Positions 45,122 to 54,374 of a stretch of 64,000 nucleotides of DNA are shown here, one piece after another. Position 1 is the stretch's first letter. The number at the start of each line of letters is the position of its first letter. Under the pieces are notes generated by a model. That model had not been told where the DNA came from. It ran no database searches and saw nothing but the letters and a program-made list of their open reading frames with translations. Source of the DNA: Roseiarcus fermentans (GTDB lineage Bacteria > Pseudomonadota > Alphaproteobacteria > Rhizobiales > Beijerinckiaceae); NCBI RefSeq assembly GCF_003315135.1, contig NZ_QNRK01000028.1, positions 30,715 through 94,714 on the forward strand. Direction: 5' to 3'. A program made the translations under genes and the position numbers.

Positions 45122-47097
45122 CCGGCTTCCTTCGGCCGGGCGACCGCCGCGGGCTCGACGGCGACGTCAGGTCGATGATGGACGCGCTTGCCCATCGCGG
45201 CCCCGACGGCGAGGGCGCGTGGACCGACAGCGCCGCCGGCGTCGCGCTCGGCCACCGCCGCCTCGCGATCGTCGAACTGTCGGAGCGGGGCGCGCAGCCC
45301 ATGCACTCGGCCTGCGGCCGCTTCGTGCTGACGTACAACGGCGAGATCTACAACCACCTCGACTTGCGCGCGGAACTCGAAGCGAGCGCGCCCGTCCCGT
45401 GGCGAGGGACCTCGGACACGGAGACGTTGCTCGAGGGCTTCGCCGCCTGGGGTGTGGAGGCGACCCTCGCGCGAGCCGTCGGCATGTTCGCCTTCGGCCT
45501 CTGGGACCGCCGCGACCGGCGCCTCACGCTCGCGCGCGACCGCTTCGGGGAGAAGCCGCTCTACTACGGCTGGCTCGGGCGGGGCCAGGCGACCGCCTTC
45601 GCGTTCGGCTCGGAGCTCAAGGCGCTGCGCGCGCACAAATCCTTCGCCAACGCCGTCAATCGCGACGTCGTGGCGCTGTACCTGCGCTTCTGTTACGTGC
45701 CCGCGCCCTATTCGATTTACGAGGACATCTTCAAGCTGGAGCCGGGAACGACTCTCACGCTGAACGCCGGAGCCGTGTCGAGCCGGCTGAGCGAGACGCG
45801 GCGCTACTGGAGCTACGCGGAAGCCGCGGCCAGAGGAGTGGCGGACCCCGTGCGCGACGAACGGGAGGGGTTGAGCGAACTCAAGGGGCTGCTCACGCGC
45901 GCGGTGCGCGGACAGTTGATGTCCGATGTGCCGCTCGGCGCGTTCCTGTCGGGCGGCGTCGACTCCTCGACCGTCGTCGCCCTGATGCAGGCGATGTCGA
46001 GCCGCCCGGTCAGGACCTTCACCGTCGGCTTCGACGACGGCGCGTTCAACGAGGCCCCCTACGCCGCGGCGGTGGCGCGCCGTCTCGGAACCGAGCATCA
46101 GGAGATCCACGTTTCGCCGAAAGAGACGATGGCGGTCATCCCGAAGCTTCCATGCCTGTACGACGAGCCGTTCGGCGACAGCTCCCAGATCCCGACCAGC
46201 ATCATCTGCTCGGCCGCGCGCAAATACGTGACCGTCGCGCTGTCGGGGGACGGAGGCGACGAGCTTTTCGGCGGATACAACCGTTACGTTTACGGACCGA
46301 TGTTCTGGAGCCTGGTCAGCTGGGCCCCTGCGGCGCTTCGCAAGGCGGGCGGCGCGGGTCTCTTCCGCCTGTCGCCCGCGCAATGGAACGTCGTCGGCCG
46401 TCTGCCCCTGTTGCGTCGCCACGTCGCAAGGCTCGGCGACAAGGCCCACAAGCTGGCGGCCAGACTGGTCTCCGTCGAGGCGCCCGAGGACGTTTACCAG
46501 AGCCTGGTCACGGAATGGCGCGCAGGTCAGGACCCGGCGCTGGGCGCAGCCGTCTTGCCGACTCGTCTCGACGATCGTTCGGGCGTCGAGCCGGTGCAGG
46601 CGATGGCGCAGCGCATGATGCTGCTCGACGGACTGACCTATCTTCCCGACGACATCCTCGTGAAGGTCGATCGCGCAGCCATGGCGACGAGCCTCGAGAC
46701 GCGCGTGCCTTTCCTCGATCACCGCGTGGCGGAATTCGCGTGGCGCCTGCCGATGTCGATGAAGATCAACGGCGGTTCGACAAAGTGGGCGTTGCGGCAG
46801 ATCCTGTACCAGCACGTGCCCAAAGAGCTGCTCGAGCGTCCGAAATCCGGCTTCGCGATCCCGGTCGGGGCCTGGATCCGCGGCCCCTTGCGCGACTGGG
46901 CCGAGGCGCTGCTCGACGAACGTCGCCTCGGCCAGGAGGGTTATTTCGACGTCGCGCAGACCCGGCGGCTTTGGAGCGAGCATTGCGGCGGCTTTCGCGA
47001 CTGGACCCCGCGGTTGTGGAGCGTCCTGATGTTTCAGGCCTGGCTGGCGTCGCTCGAGCCGCGCTCGGCGGCGCTCGAAGAACATGCGGTCGGTTAG
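45109..47097 (+). CDS. asnB: Asparagine synthetase-like glutamine amidotransferase
   Basis: 662 aa. MCGIAGFLRPGD exposes the catalytic Cys2 of a class II glutamine amidotransferase domain; the synthetase domain has LSGGVDSSTVVAL (~280) for ATP and DGGDELFGGYNRY. Enzymes of this type in polysaccharide loci amidate uronic acids instead of making asparagine (for example the conversion of GalNAcA residues to the amide). With TviB/TviC upstream that is the best guess here. ATG 45109 overlaps the GT4 stop by 13 bp. Confidence 0.9.
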   Translation: MCGIAGFLRPGDRRGLDGDVRSMMDALAHRGPDGEGAWTDSAAGVALGHRRLAIVELSERGAQPMHSACGRFVLTYNGEIYNHLDLRAELEASAPVPWRGTSDTETLLEGFAAWGVEATLARAVGMFAFGLWDRRDRRLTLARDRFGEKPLYYGWLGRGQATAFAFGSELKALRAHKSFANAVNRDVVALYLRFCYVPAPYSIYEDIFKLEPGTTLTLNAGAVSSRLSETRRYWSYAEAAARGVADPVRDEREGLSELKGLLTRAVRGQLMSDVPLGAFLSGGVDSSTVVALMQAMSSRPVRTFTVGFDDGAFNEAPYAAAVARRLGTEHQEIHVSPKETMAVIPKLPCLYDEPFGDSSQIPTSIICSAARKYVTVALSGDGGDELFGGYNRYVYGPMFWSLVSWAPAALRKAGGAGLFRLSPAQWNVVGRLPLLRRHVARLGDKAHKLAARLVSVEAPEDVYQSLVTEWRAGQDPALGAAVLPTRLDDRSGVEPVQAMAQRMMLLDGLTYLPDDILVKVDRAAMATSLETRVPFLDHRVAEFAWRLPMSMKINGGSTKWALRQILYQHVPKELLERPKSGFAIPVGAWIRGPLRDWAEALLDERRLGQEGYFDVAQTRRLWSEHCGGFRDWTPRLWSVLMFQAWLASLEPRSAALEEHAVG

Positions 47098-47106
47098 CGC
47101 GGTCGC

Positions 47107-48324
47107 GTGGAGAGTGCGGCAGTGAGCAGGCGCGCGAACGAGGCCGTCCTCTATCTCAGCTACGACGGGCTCCTGGAACCGTTGGGGCAGAGCCAGGTCG
47201 TGGCCTATCTCGAGCCGCTCGCGAGCCAACACCCGATCCATATCGTCTCGTTCGAAAAGCAGGCCGACCGCGCGGATGACGATCGCATGGCGGCGATGCG
47301 GGCGCGCCTGTCGGCGGCGGGAATCGGCTGGACGCCGCTCGCCTATCACAAGTCGCCGACCGTGCCGGCGACCGCCTACGACATCGCCCACGGCGCGCTG
47401 GTGGCGACGGGGCTGGCGCTGCGGCTTCATGCGTCGATCGTTCATGCGCGCAGCTACGTGGCGGCGTTGATGGCGCTCGCGGTCAAGCGAGCGACCGGCG
47501 CGAAGCTTCTGTTCGACATGCGCGGCTTCTGGCCGGACGAGCGCGTCGACGGGGGACTGTGGCCGAAGGGCGGCGCCCTGTATCGCGGCGCCAAGACCCT
47601 CGAAGGCGTCCTGATCCGAAACGCGGACCATATCGTCACCCTGACGCACGCCTCGGCGCGCGAGATGCAACGCTGGGCCGCCTATGATGCGCGCAAGCCC
47701 CCGACAACCGTGATCCCGACCTGCGCCGATCTGCGCCTGTTCCGCCCGCAGGACCCGCCGGCGGCCACGCCGTTCGTGTTCGGCTACGTGGGGTCCGTCG
47801 GGACGTGGTATCTGTTCGACGAAACGCTCGACTTGTTTCGCGTCCTGTCGCGACGACGGCCGGACGCGCGCATGCTGGTCGTCAATCGCCGAGACCATGA
47901 GGCCATCCACGCCGCGGCGGCGCGCGCGGGCGTGGAGGGCGGGCGCCTCGAAATCGTCGCCGCCGAACACGCCGAGGTGCCGCGGCATCTGAGCCGGATG
48001 CATGCGGCGGCGTCGATCATCAAGCCCGCCTACTCGAAAATCGCCAGCGCTCCGACCAAGCTCGCCGAATACCTCGGCTGCGGCGTCCCTTGCGTCGGAA
48101 ACGCCGGCGTCGGCGACGTCGAGGAGATCCTGGAAGGCCGCCGCGTCGGCCTGGCGCTTCGCCGCTTCGACGATGCCGAATACGAAGCCGCAGCGGACAG
48201 ACTGTTTGCGCTTCTGGCGGACCCCGGCGTGCGAAACCGCTGCGTCGGCACGGCTGCTGAACTCTTTTCGCTGACGGCCGGAGCGCGCGACTACGGCGCG
48301 ATTTATGCCCGTGAAGCGTTGTGA
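47107..48324 (+). CDS. Glycosyltransferase family 4
   Basis: 405 aa GT-B enzyme. VLYLSYDGLLEPLGQSQVV at the N-terminus and IKPAYSKIASAPTKLAEYLGCGVPCVGN in the C-lobe are typical of polysaccharide GT4 enzymes; the usual Glu-rich EGxPxxxxE block is replaced by SAPTKLAEYL, as in this subgroup. GTG 47107 or GTG 47122 could be the start, both short after the preceding stop. Confidence 0.85.
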   Translation: MESAAVSRRANEAVLYLSYDGLLEPLGQSQVVAYLEPLASQHPIHIVSFEKQADRADDDRMAAMRARLSAAGIGWTPLAYHKSPTVPATAYDIAHGALVATGLALRLHASIVHARSYVAALMALAVKRATGAKLLFDMRGFWPDERVDGGLWPKGGALYRGAKTLEGVLIRNADHIVTLTHASAREMQRWAAYDARKPPTTVIPTCADLRLFRPQDPPAATPFVFGYVGSVGTWYLFDETLDLFRVLSRRRPDARMLVVNRRDHEAIHAAAARAGVEGGRLEIVAAEHAEVPRHLSRMHAAASIIKPAYSKIASAPTKLAEYLGCGVPCVGNAGVGDVEEILEGRRVGLALRRFDDAEYEAAADRLFALLADPGVRNRCVGTAAELFSLTAGARDYGAIYAREAL

Positions 48325-48398
48325 CGCGTCGTTGTCGTTGACCTTCAGTCCTTCGCTCGTGACCGTGCGCCGCCCTTTGCAACAAACGATCTGATCGG

Positions 48399-49421
48399 AT
48401 GTGGGTTTACTTCCTGATGCTCGCCCCGGCGCTGGTCGGGGCGCTGGCCCCGCCGACGGCGCGGCCCAGGTTGACGTTCGCTCTTGCGATCTACTTCCTA
48501 GCGCTTCTGACATTCATGGGCCTGCGATACGAAGTCGGGCCCGACTGGAGCGGTTATCTCAATATTTTCAGTGTCGTGAAGTTTGACTCCACATATCGTA
48601 GCGGAGAAATTCTCTTCACGGAGCTGAACAGGATCAGTGATTTCCTTGGCTTCTACGTTTACGGCGTAACGTTCGTCTGCACGCTCCTGTTTCTGACGGG
48701 AGTGTTCGCCTTTGCGGTGACGACGCCGCAACCGTGGTTGGCGCTCGCGATGGTCCTGCCTTATCTCGGCTTCGTCGTCGGCATGAGCGGCATCCGCCAG
48801 GCGGCGGCGATCGGGGTCTGTTACATCGTTTTGGCGCGGTGGGAGAGGTCGTCGCTGGCCCTCAAATTGGGCGCGCTGGCCGTGGCGGCCGGCTTCCACA
48901 ATTCCGCCGTGCTTTTACTGCCGCTCATCCTGTTTTCCAACAAACGGCATCTCCTCCTCAAGATCGCGTTGACCGTCGTCCTGTCGCTGGTCATCGTTCA
49001 CGCCGGCGCCGACAGTGATACCGCTGCGGGTTACAACAGAAGGTATTTCGATCGTAACGTCCAATCTTCTGGCGCCTTTGCTCATGTCCTCCTGTCGGCC
49101 TTTCCCGGCGCCATTTATCTGCTCCTGAGAAACAAGTTTGCGCAAAGCGGTTTTGAACGCCAAGTCGTCACAATCGGCGCGATCATGGCGATCGCTTCAT
49201 TGCCCCTGACTTTTGTTTCGTCGACAGGCGCGGATCGCTTTGCATTGTTTTTTTCCTACCTACAGTTATGGACGTTTCCATGCTTGGTCTATATTTATCA
49301 GAAAGACCGTCAACTTCTGCAAGCTTCGTTAGCCGTTCTGGCAATCGCGATCTTTGCGATATATTTTATATTCGGCATGATGGTCTTCGCGTATGTTCCC
49401 TACAAAAACATACTTCTATAA
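48399..49421 (+). CDS. EpsG-family membrane protein, putative polysaccharide polymerase
   Basis: 340 aa with about ten membrane segments. GLRYEVGPDWSGYLNIF near residue 45 and GIRQAAAIGVCYI near 130 are EpsG family marks; these proteins are thought to polymerise repeat units. The 3' half is AT-rich. It is the only classical Wzy-like candidate in the core of the locus, besides the O-antigen-ligase-type protein at 28882. Confidence 0.85.
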   Translation: MWVYFLMLAPALVGALAPPTARPRLTFALAIYFLALLTFMGLRYEVGPDWSGYLNIFSVVKFDSTYRSGEILFTELNRISDFLGFYVYGVTFVCTLLFLTGVFAFAVTTPQPWLALAMVLPYLGFVVGMSGIRQAAAIGVCYIVLARWERSSLALKLGALAVAAGFHNSAVLLLPLILFSNKRHLLLKIALTVVLSLVIVHAGADSDTAAGYNRRYFDRNVQSSGAFAHVLLSAFPGAIYLLLRNKFAQSGFERQVVTIGAIMAIASLPLTFVSSTGADRFALFFSYLQLWTFPCLVYIYQKDRQLLQASLAVLAIAIFAIYFIFGMMVFAYVPYKNILL

Positions 49422-49682
49422 GTCGGCAGCGGGCGGGGCTTGCTGTCGACGCGACGACCGCGCGGATTTTCGCCAGCGTCAGACCGCAACGAGACGTTGC
49501 GGTCATCCGTCGATCCACTGTCGCGCCGCGTCTCCGACCGACGCCGCGGGCGATTCTCTCCGACGCCCGGTCAGGGGCGCGGACAACCGGCGAGACCCAT
49601 GGACCCGGCGATGACGCGCCAGTCTGTCGCGCTTGCGAAAATTGCGCGAGCAGCGCGCGCCGGATCGGTTCAACCTCGGCAA

Positions 49683-50762
49683 ATGAAAATGCTCGCCCTG
49701 ATGAAATATGGCGACCTGGCCGCTAGCACAAGGCAACGCCTGCATCAATATGGTGCGATTCTGGCGCAACACCAAATTGAGATCATTCCGTCGTATTTGT
49801 TGTCAAATGACTATCTGAAACGCTTGTTCTCCGGTAAGGGGAAACCCGCGATCGCAGTGATAAGCTCATATATAAGTCGCCTGATATTGCTTCTTAGGAA
49901 GGAAGACATTGACTTGCTCTGGATTCAATATGAAAGCTTCCCCTATCTTCCCTCACTCTTCGAATTGCTGGCGTTCCTGGCCAAGAAGCCGGTGATTCTG
50001 GATTATGATGACGCAATCTTTCACCAATACGACCTCAACGCAAATCCTCTGGTGCGGCGCGCTCTTGGCGGAAAACTCCAAGCCGTGATGCGCCGGGCTT
50101 CGCTTTGTACCTGCGGCAACGCCTACCTGAAAGAGTACGCCGATCGCTTCTGCGCTCGCACGGAAGTCGTTCCCACCGTCGTCGACACGTCGGTCTACAC
50201 GCCTCGGCATCGGACTCGGCAGCCAACAAAGCCAATCACGATCGGTTGGATCGGGTCGGCCAGCACATGGGTTTACGTCGAGCCGTTGTTGCCCATGCTG
50301 CGAAGACTGGCGACGGAATTGGATGCGGTGATCCATGTCGTCGGAGCGAGCGAGCGCAATTCCATGGATCCGAGGGTTGTCTTTACCGACTGGTCCGAGG
50401 CCCGCGAGGTCGCCCTCATTCAGGACATGGACATCGGCATCATGCCGCTTCCGGACGAGCCTTGGGCGCGCGGAAAGTGCGGGTACAAGCTCATCCAATA
50501 CATGGCGTGCGGCCTTCCGGTCGTTGCGTCGCCGGTCGGGGCGAATGCGACCATCGTGGCTGACGGCGAGCATGGCTACCTCGCCAGCAGCGAAGCGGAA
50601 TGGGAACTTGCGATCCGACGTCTCGTCGGCAATCCCCAACTGCGCGAAGACATGGGCCGGCTCGGCAGGCGGAAGGTGGAGAGAGAGTACTCGCTCGGCG
50701 TTCACGGGCCCCGTCTGGCGGCGCTCGTTCGGGATATCGCCGACCGGGCGGCGGCCGGATGA
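49683..50762 (+). CDS. Glycosyltransferase family 4
   Basis: 359 aa GT-B enzyme: MLALMKYGDLAASTRQRLHQY, DYDDAIFHQY, ITIGWIGSASTWVYVEPL and the donor site PDEPWARGKCGYKLIQYMACGLPVVASPVG. ATG 49683 gives the family-typical N-terminus. Upstream in-frame ATGs (about 49599 and 49611) would add a basic tail without similarity; no convincing ribosome-binding site decides. Between 49422 and 49682 no other gene is seen. Confidence 0.85.
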   Translation: MKMLALMKYGDLAASTRQRLHQYGAILAQHQIEIIPSYLLSNDYLKRLFSGKGKPAIAVISSYISRLILLLRKEDIDLLWIQYESFPYLPSLFELLAFLAKKPVILDYDDAIFHQYDLNANPLVRRALGGKLQAVMRRASLCTCGNAYLKEYADRFCARTEVVPTVVDTSVYTPRHRTRQPTKPITIGWIGSASTWVYVEPLLPMLRRLATELDAVIHVVGASERNSMDPRVVFTDWSEAREVALIQDMDIGIMPLPDEPWARGKCGYKLIQYMACGLPVVASPVGANATIVADGEHGYLASSEAEWELAIRRLVGNPQLREDMGRLGRRKVEREYSLGVHGPRLAALVRDIADRAAAG

Positions 50763-50883
50763 TCGCCGAGGCCGACGGTTTCAGCCGTCCGAGTGGCGAG
50801 GCGACGTCCTCGGACGCTCCACCGTCGGCCTCGGGTCTCGAGATGGCCGAGGTCTGCCCTCCGCCGAGGGAAAGGGAACGCGG

Positions 50884-51858
50884 ATGAACGAGTCGAGCGC
50901 GATGGAAATGGCTGCATCGGAGGCGACCGCATCGAACGATTCCGTTCCTCGCGCTTATTCGTTCCATCCGGTCCGCGGATGCAACATGTGCGGCGCGTCG
51001 CCCGGACGATCGAAGGTGCTGGGGATGCGCCTCGACAGGTCGATCGGCCGCTGGCCGAGGGCGAAACGGGGCATTGCCGTCAGTGTCTGCCGGTGCGGCG
51101 TCTGCGGCCTGGTCTATTCGGACCCCCAGCCTCAGCCGCGATCCGTTCAGGATCATTACGGCATTCCGCCGGAAACCTACTGGAGGTCGATCACGAGCGA
51201 GGTTCCCGAATCGTATTTCGCTAGCCAGATTGCGATCGCCAAGCGGCTGGTACACTTCACGAGCGGAATGTCGGCGCTCGACATCGGCGTTGGATTGGGC
51301 AACGCCACGGTACAGTTGAGCCGGGCGGGATTTCATGTCCATGGCGTCGAACCATCGACGCCGTTCCGCTCATTCGCGCTGGAACGGACCGGACTGTCGG
51401 CCGACCGGATACGCAACGCGTCGATCGAGACCGCGGAATTCCAGCCGTCAAGTTTCGATTTCATTACCTTCGGCGCCGTTCTGGAGCATCTCTACGATCC
51501 CGCGGGCTGCCTCGCGCGCGCCATGCGCTGGCTCAAGCCGGACGGAATCCTTCATGTCGAGGTGCCCAGCTCCGATCACCTGATTTCAAAGCTGATCAAT
51601 CTGTATTTCAAGGCCGCTGGGAGCAGTTTTGTGACCAACCTGTCGCCGATGCACAGCCCCTTTCATCTGTATGAATTCACGCGATCGAGCTTTGTCCTGA
51701 ACGGCGCCGGCGCAGGCTATGAGGTCGTCGAGAGCGCCATTGACGTGTGTTCGATCTACCATTTTCCCAGATGGTCACACGGACTGCTGCGGAAGATCAT
51801 GGTGAGCTCCGACACCGGAATGCAACTGACGGTATGGCTCAAGAAGCGCCGACGCTGA
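50884..51858 (+). CDS. Class I SAM methyltransferase with N-terminal zinc-binding motif
   Basis: 324 aa. An N-terminal Cys cluster (CNMCGASP, then CRCGVCGLVYSDPQP) forms a likely zinc site, as in sugar C-methyltransferases. The SAM domain has ALDIGVGLGNATVQLSRAG, HGVEPS and FITFGAVLEHLYDP, then LKPDGILHVEVPS. Probably methylates a sugar or lipid-linked precursor. AGGGAA precedes ATG 50884; the stop shares a base with the next start (TGATG). Confidence 0.88.
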   Translation: MNESSAMEMAASEATASNDSVPRAYSFHPVRGCNMCGASPGRSKVLGMRLDRSIGRWPRAKRGIAVSVCRCGVCGLVYSDPQPQPRSVQDHYGIPPETYWRSITSEVPESYFASQIAIAKRLVHFTSGMSALDIGVGLGNATVQLSRAGFHVHGVEPSTPFRSFALERTGLSADRIRNASIETAEFQPSSFDFITFGAVLEHLYDPAGCLARAMRWLKPDGILHVEVPSSDHLISKLINLYFKAAGSSFVTNLSPMHSPFHLYEFTRSSFVLNGAGAGYEVVESAIDVCSIYHFPRWSHGLLRKIMVSSDTGMQLTVWLKKRRR

Positions 51859-53201
51859 TGGAGTTCGCTCCGATGCCTCCCGATGTGAGGCGCGTATCGA
51901 TGAGCGACCGCGTCCAGGCCCGCGCATCCGGACCTCGGCCCGCCGCGGCCGGCGGCGATCAGGTCGCCGGCGCCATGTTGCCGTGCGGTCTCCTCCAGGG
52001 ACGCTGGCGCAAAGCCTTGCTCATCGTCTGGAGCGCACTGTCCTTGTCTTTCGTCGACGCGGTTTGTCTGGGGCGGGAATTGGGCGGGGGAGACAGCCTC
52101 GCGGGCCACGCGAGGCCCGTCGGCCGAATGAATTTCTGGTTCTACTCCGCGGCCGCTGCGGAACAATTCATCGCAGGCGATCACGACGGGGTGACGTCCA
52201 TTACCTATGCCGGCCAGACCGATCCGCTGCTGAACGGCAAGATTCACGCGAGCGGAATGGCTGTCGTCGGGGGCGTGGGCGGCGTCATCTCACTGAAGAG
52301 AACGACCGCCGACGAGATTCGCAACGACCAGAGCGGGCCGCTGCTCGACAGCCGCGCGCTCGAGCGCATCGCGAATACGGGCGCCGACGCGATTTATGTC
52401 GATGAGCCCGTGGGGCCGGCGCTGATCGGCGAATGCGGTCCGGACTGCTATGACGCGACCCGGCTGCAAGCGACGGAGAAAGGCGTCGAATTCATCGTCG
52501 CCGCGATGAACAGCCTCGGGGATCAGTTTCGGTCGAAGGTTCCCGGCGGCAAGTTCGGGATATGCGTCGGCGACGGCGGGGGCGTGTCGTTTCACATTGC
52601 GGCTTTGCGCGCGGGCTTGAGGGAAGATTTCGCATGCTATGAGCAATTCGGCGGCGCCCACGTTCATCCCTTCGAGGCGCTGAAGAAAGAGTTTCCGCAA
52701 GTCGCCACCATGCTGCTGGTCTACAACACGGTCGCGCTTTGCGCCGGCAACGAGATCGGCGCCTTCGACACCTGGGGCTTCTGGAATCTGGACAATCATC
52801 CGGAATGGGTGCCGGGCCCGCGAGGCGACGCCGACTGGCTCGAGAACGCGAAGCGGTTCGCCCGGGGCGACACGCGCTTCTGCGATCTTCCGATCTCGCG
52901 GGTGATCTCGCCCTTGACCCACGCCAGGCAGGGCGTCGATTTCCAGGTCGCGCCGGCGGACTGGCTGCGACCGCATTCCGGTCTTTCCCTCGGCGCGTGC
53001 GCGTACAGGGTCGTGAGCAAGGACCAGGAAACCGTGCCCTGGCGATCGCGCGCCTGCAATCAGCCCTTTCTCGTGACGGTCGGCCCCGACAAGGACTGCA
53101 GAGACAACGGCGTCCATACCTGCCGTGTCTATGTCCGGGCGCAAGCGTCGAATACCGAGTTCGGCGACACGCAATACGAGATGTTCAACATCGCCTATTA
53201 G
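51858..53201 (+). CDS. Exported protein of unknown function, possibly a TIM-barrel hydrolase
   Basis: 447 aa. After ~55 polar residues comes a membrane or signal segment (ALLIVWSALSLSFVDAVCLG). The rest looks like an alpha/beta barrel: MNFWFYSAAAAEQF, GVTSITYAG, TGADAIYVDEPVGP, FGICVGDGGG, MLLVYNT and TWGFWNLDNHPEW. Two acidic residues after strands (YVDEP) could be catalytic, but no glycosidase family is recognised. Six Cys near the C-terminus suggest disulphides and hence an extracytoplasmic location. ATG 51858 is coupled to the methyltransferase stop (TGATG). Confidence 0.7.
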   Translation: MEFAPMPPDVRRVSMSDRVQARASGPRPAAAGGDQVAGAMLPCGLLQGRWRKALLIVWSALSLSFVDAVCLGRELGGGDSLAGHARPVGRMNFWFYSAAAAEQFIAGDHDGVTSITYAGQTDPLLNGKIHASGMAVVGGVGGVISLKRTTADEIRNDQSGPLLDSRALERIANTGADAIYVDEPVGPALIGECGPDCYDATRLQATEKGVEFIVAAMNSLGDQFRSKVPGGKFGICVGDGGGVSFHIAALRAGLREDFACYEQFGGAHVHPFEALKKEFPQVATMLLVYNTVALCAGNEIGAFDTWGFWNLDNHPEWVPGPRGDADWLENAKRFARGDTRFCDLPISRVISPLTHARQGVDFQVAPADWLRPHSGLSLGACAYRVVSKDQETVPWRSRACNQPFLVTVGPDKDCRDNGVHTCRVYVRAQASNTEFGDTQYEMFNIAY

Positions 53202-53223
53202 CGAGATCGCAGGGTCATTGACC

Positions 53224-54363
53224 GTGAAGATCATCTTCTTTGCGAACACGGATTGGTACCTCTACAATTTTCGCAGGTCCCTCGCGCTCGCCGCCAAGGC
53301 CGCTGGCCATGACGTCCTCCTCGTATCGCCGCCGGGCCCCTACACGGAAAAGCTCGCGGGTTCGGGGTTGAAATGGATCCCCGCGCCGATGCAGCGGCGC
53401 AGTCTCAATCCCCTGCGGGAATTGATTCTCCTGGCATGGCTCTTGCGCCTCATACGGTCCGAGTCCGCCGATCTGGTCCATGGGTTTACGATCAAGTGCG
53501 CAGTGTACGGCGCCGTGACGGCAAGGCTCGCCGGCGTAGCCAGAGTGAGCGCGGTGGCGGGCATGGGCTACCTGTTCATCAGCCGGGATCTGCGCGCGCT
53601 GCTTCTGCGCCCCCTGGTCCAGGCGGCGATGCGTGTCGTCTTCGGCGGACCGCGCTCGTGCCTGATCGTCCAGAATCCGGACGACGTGACTTTCTTCGAG
53701 GCGCTCGGCGTCGCTTCCGCCACCCGCGTCCGCCTGATCGCGGGCTCCGGCGTCGACTGCGCAAGGTTTCGTCCCCGGGCGACGGATCAGCGGAGCGAAC
53801 CGTTGCGCGTCGTCCTGGCGGCGCGCATGCTCTGGGACAAGGGGATTAGCGAGTACGTCGAGGCCGGGACGCTTCTTCGCGCCGAGAACCGGGCGGTGAC
53901 TTTCGTTCTCGCCGGCGAGCCCGATCCGGGCAACCCCGCGGCGATACCGGAAAGCGCTTTGCGGGACTGGCAGGCCAGAGGGATCGTCGAGTGGCTCGGG
54001 CATGTCGATGACATGCCCGCCCTGCTGGCCGGGGCCGACATCGTCGTCCTGCCGAGTTATCGCGAGGGGCTGCCCAAGAGTCTGATCGAAGCGGCCGCCT
54101 GTGGGCGTCCGCTGGTGACCTCCGATGTCCCCGGCTGTCGCCACGTCGTGCGCGACGGCGTCGACGGGCTCCTCGTTCCGCCCCGCGACGCGCCGGCGCT
54201 GGCCCGCGCCATTGCGAGATTGCAGGACGACCCCTGCCTGGCGAGGAAGCTCGGCCGCGCGGCGCGCGCGCGCGCGTCGAACGAATTCGACGAACGGATC
54301 GTCATCGAGAAGACGATTGCAATCTACGACGAACTGATGACCGCTCGCGGAGCCGTCGTCTGA
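53224..54363 (+). CDS. Glycosyltransferase family 4
   Basis: 379 aa GT-B enzyme. The N-lobe has VKIIFFANTDWYLYNFRRSLA and LVHGFTIKCAVYGAVTARLAGV, the C-lobe VVLAARMLWDKGISEYVEA and LPSYREGLPKSLIEAAACGRPLV with the donor-binding Glu. This is the CapM/WbnH-like group common in O-antigen loci. GTG 53224 is chosen because AGGG lies 9 bases upstream; TTG 53218 is too close to it. Confidence 0.9.
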   Translation: MKIIFFANTDWYLYNFRRSLALAAKAAGHDVLLVSPPGPYTEKLAGSGLKWIPAPMQRRSLNPLRELILLAWLLRLIRSESADLVHGFTIKCAVYGAVTARLAGVARVSAVAGMGYLFISRDLRALLLRPLVQAAMRVVFGGPRSCLIVQNPDDVTFFEALGVASATRVRLIAGSGVDCARFRPRATDQRSEPLRVVLAARMLWDKGISEYVEAGTLLRAENRAVTFVLAGEPDPGNPAAIPESALRDWQARGIVEWLGHVDDMPALLAGADIVVLPSYREGLPKSLIEAAACGRPLVTSDVPGCRHVVRDGVDGLLVPPRDAPALARAIARLQDDPCLARKLGRAARARASNEFDERIVIEKTIAIYDELMTARGAVV

Positions 54364-54374
54364 ATTTTCGACCG

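Noticed and set aside
44989..48513. A very long minus-strand open frame (over 1,100 codons) antisense to the asnB and GT4 genes
   Set aside because: It is Arg/Asp/Gly-rich, shows no family motif and mirrors the codon bias of the real + strand genes; a shadow of GC-rich DNA.
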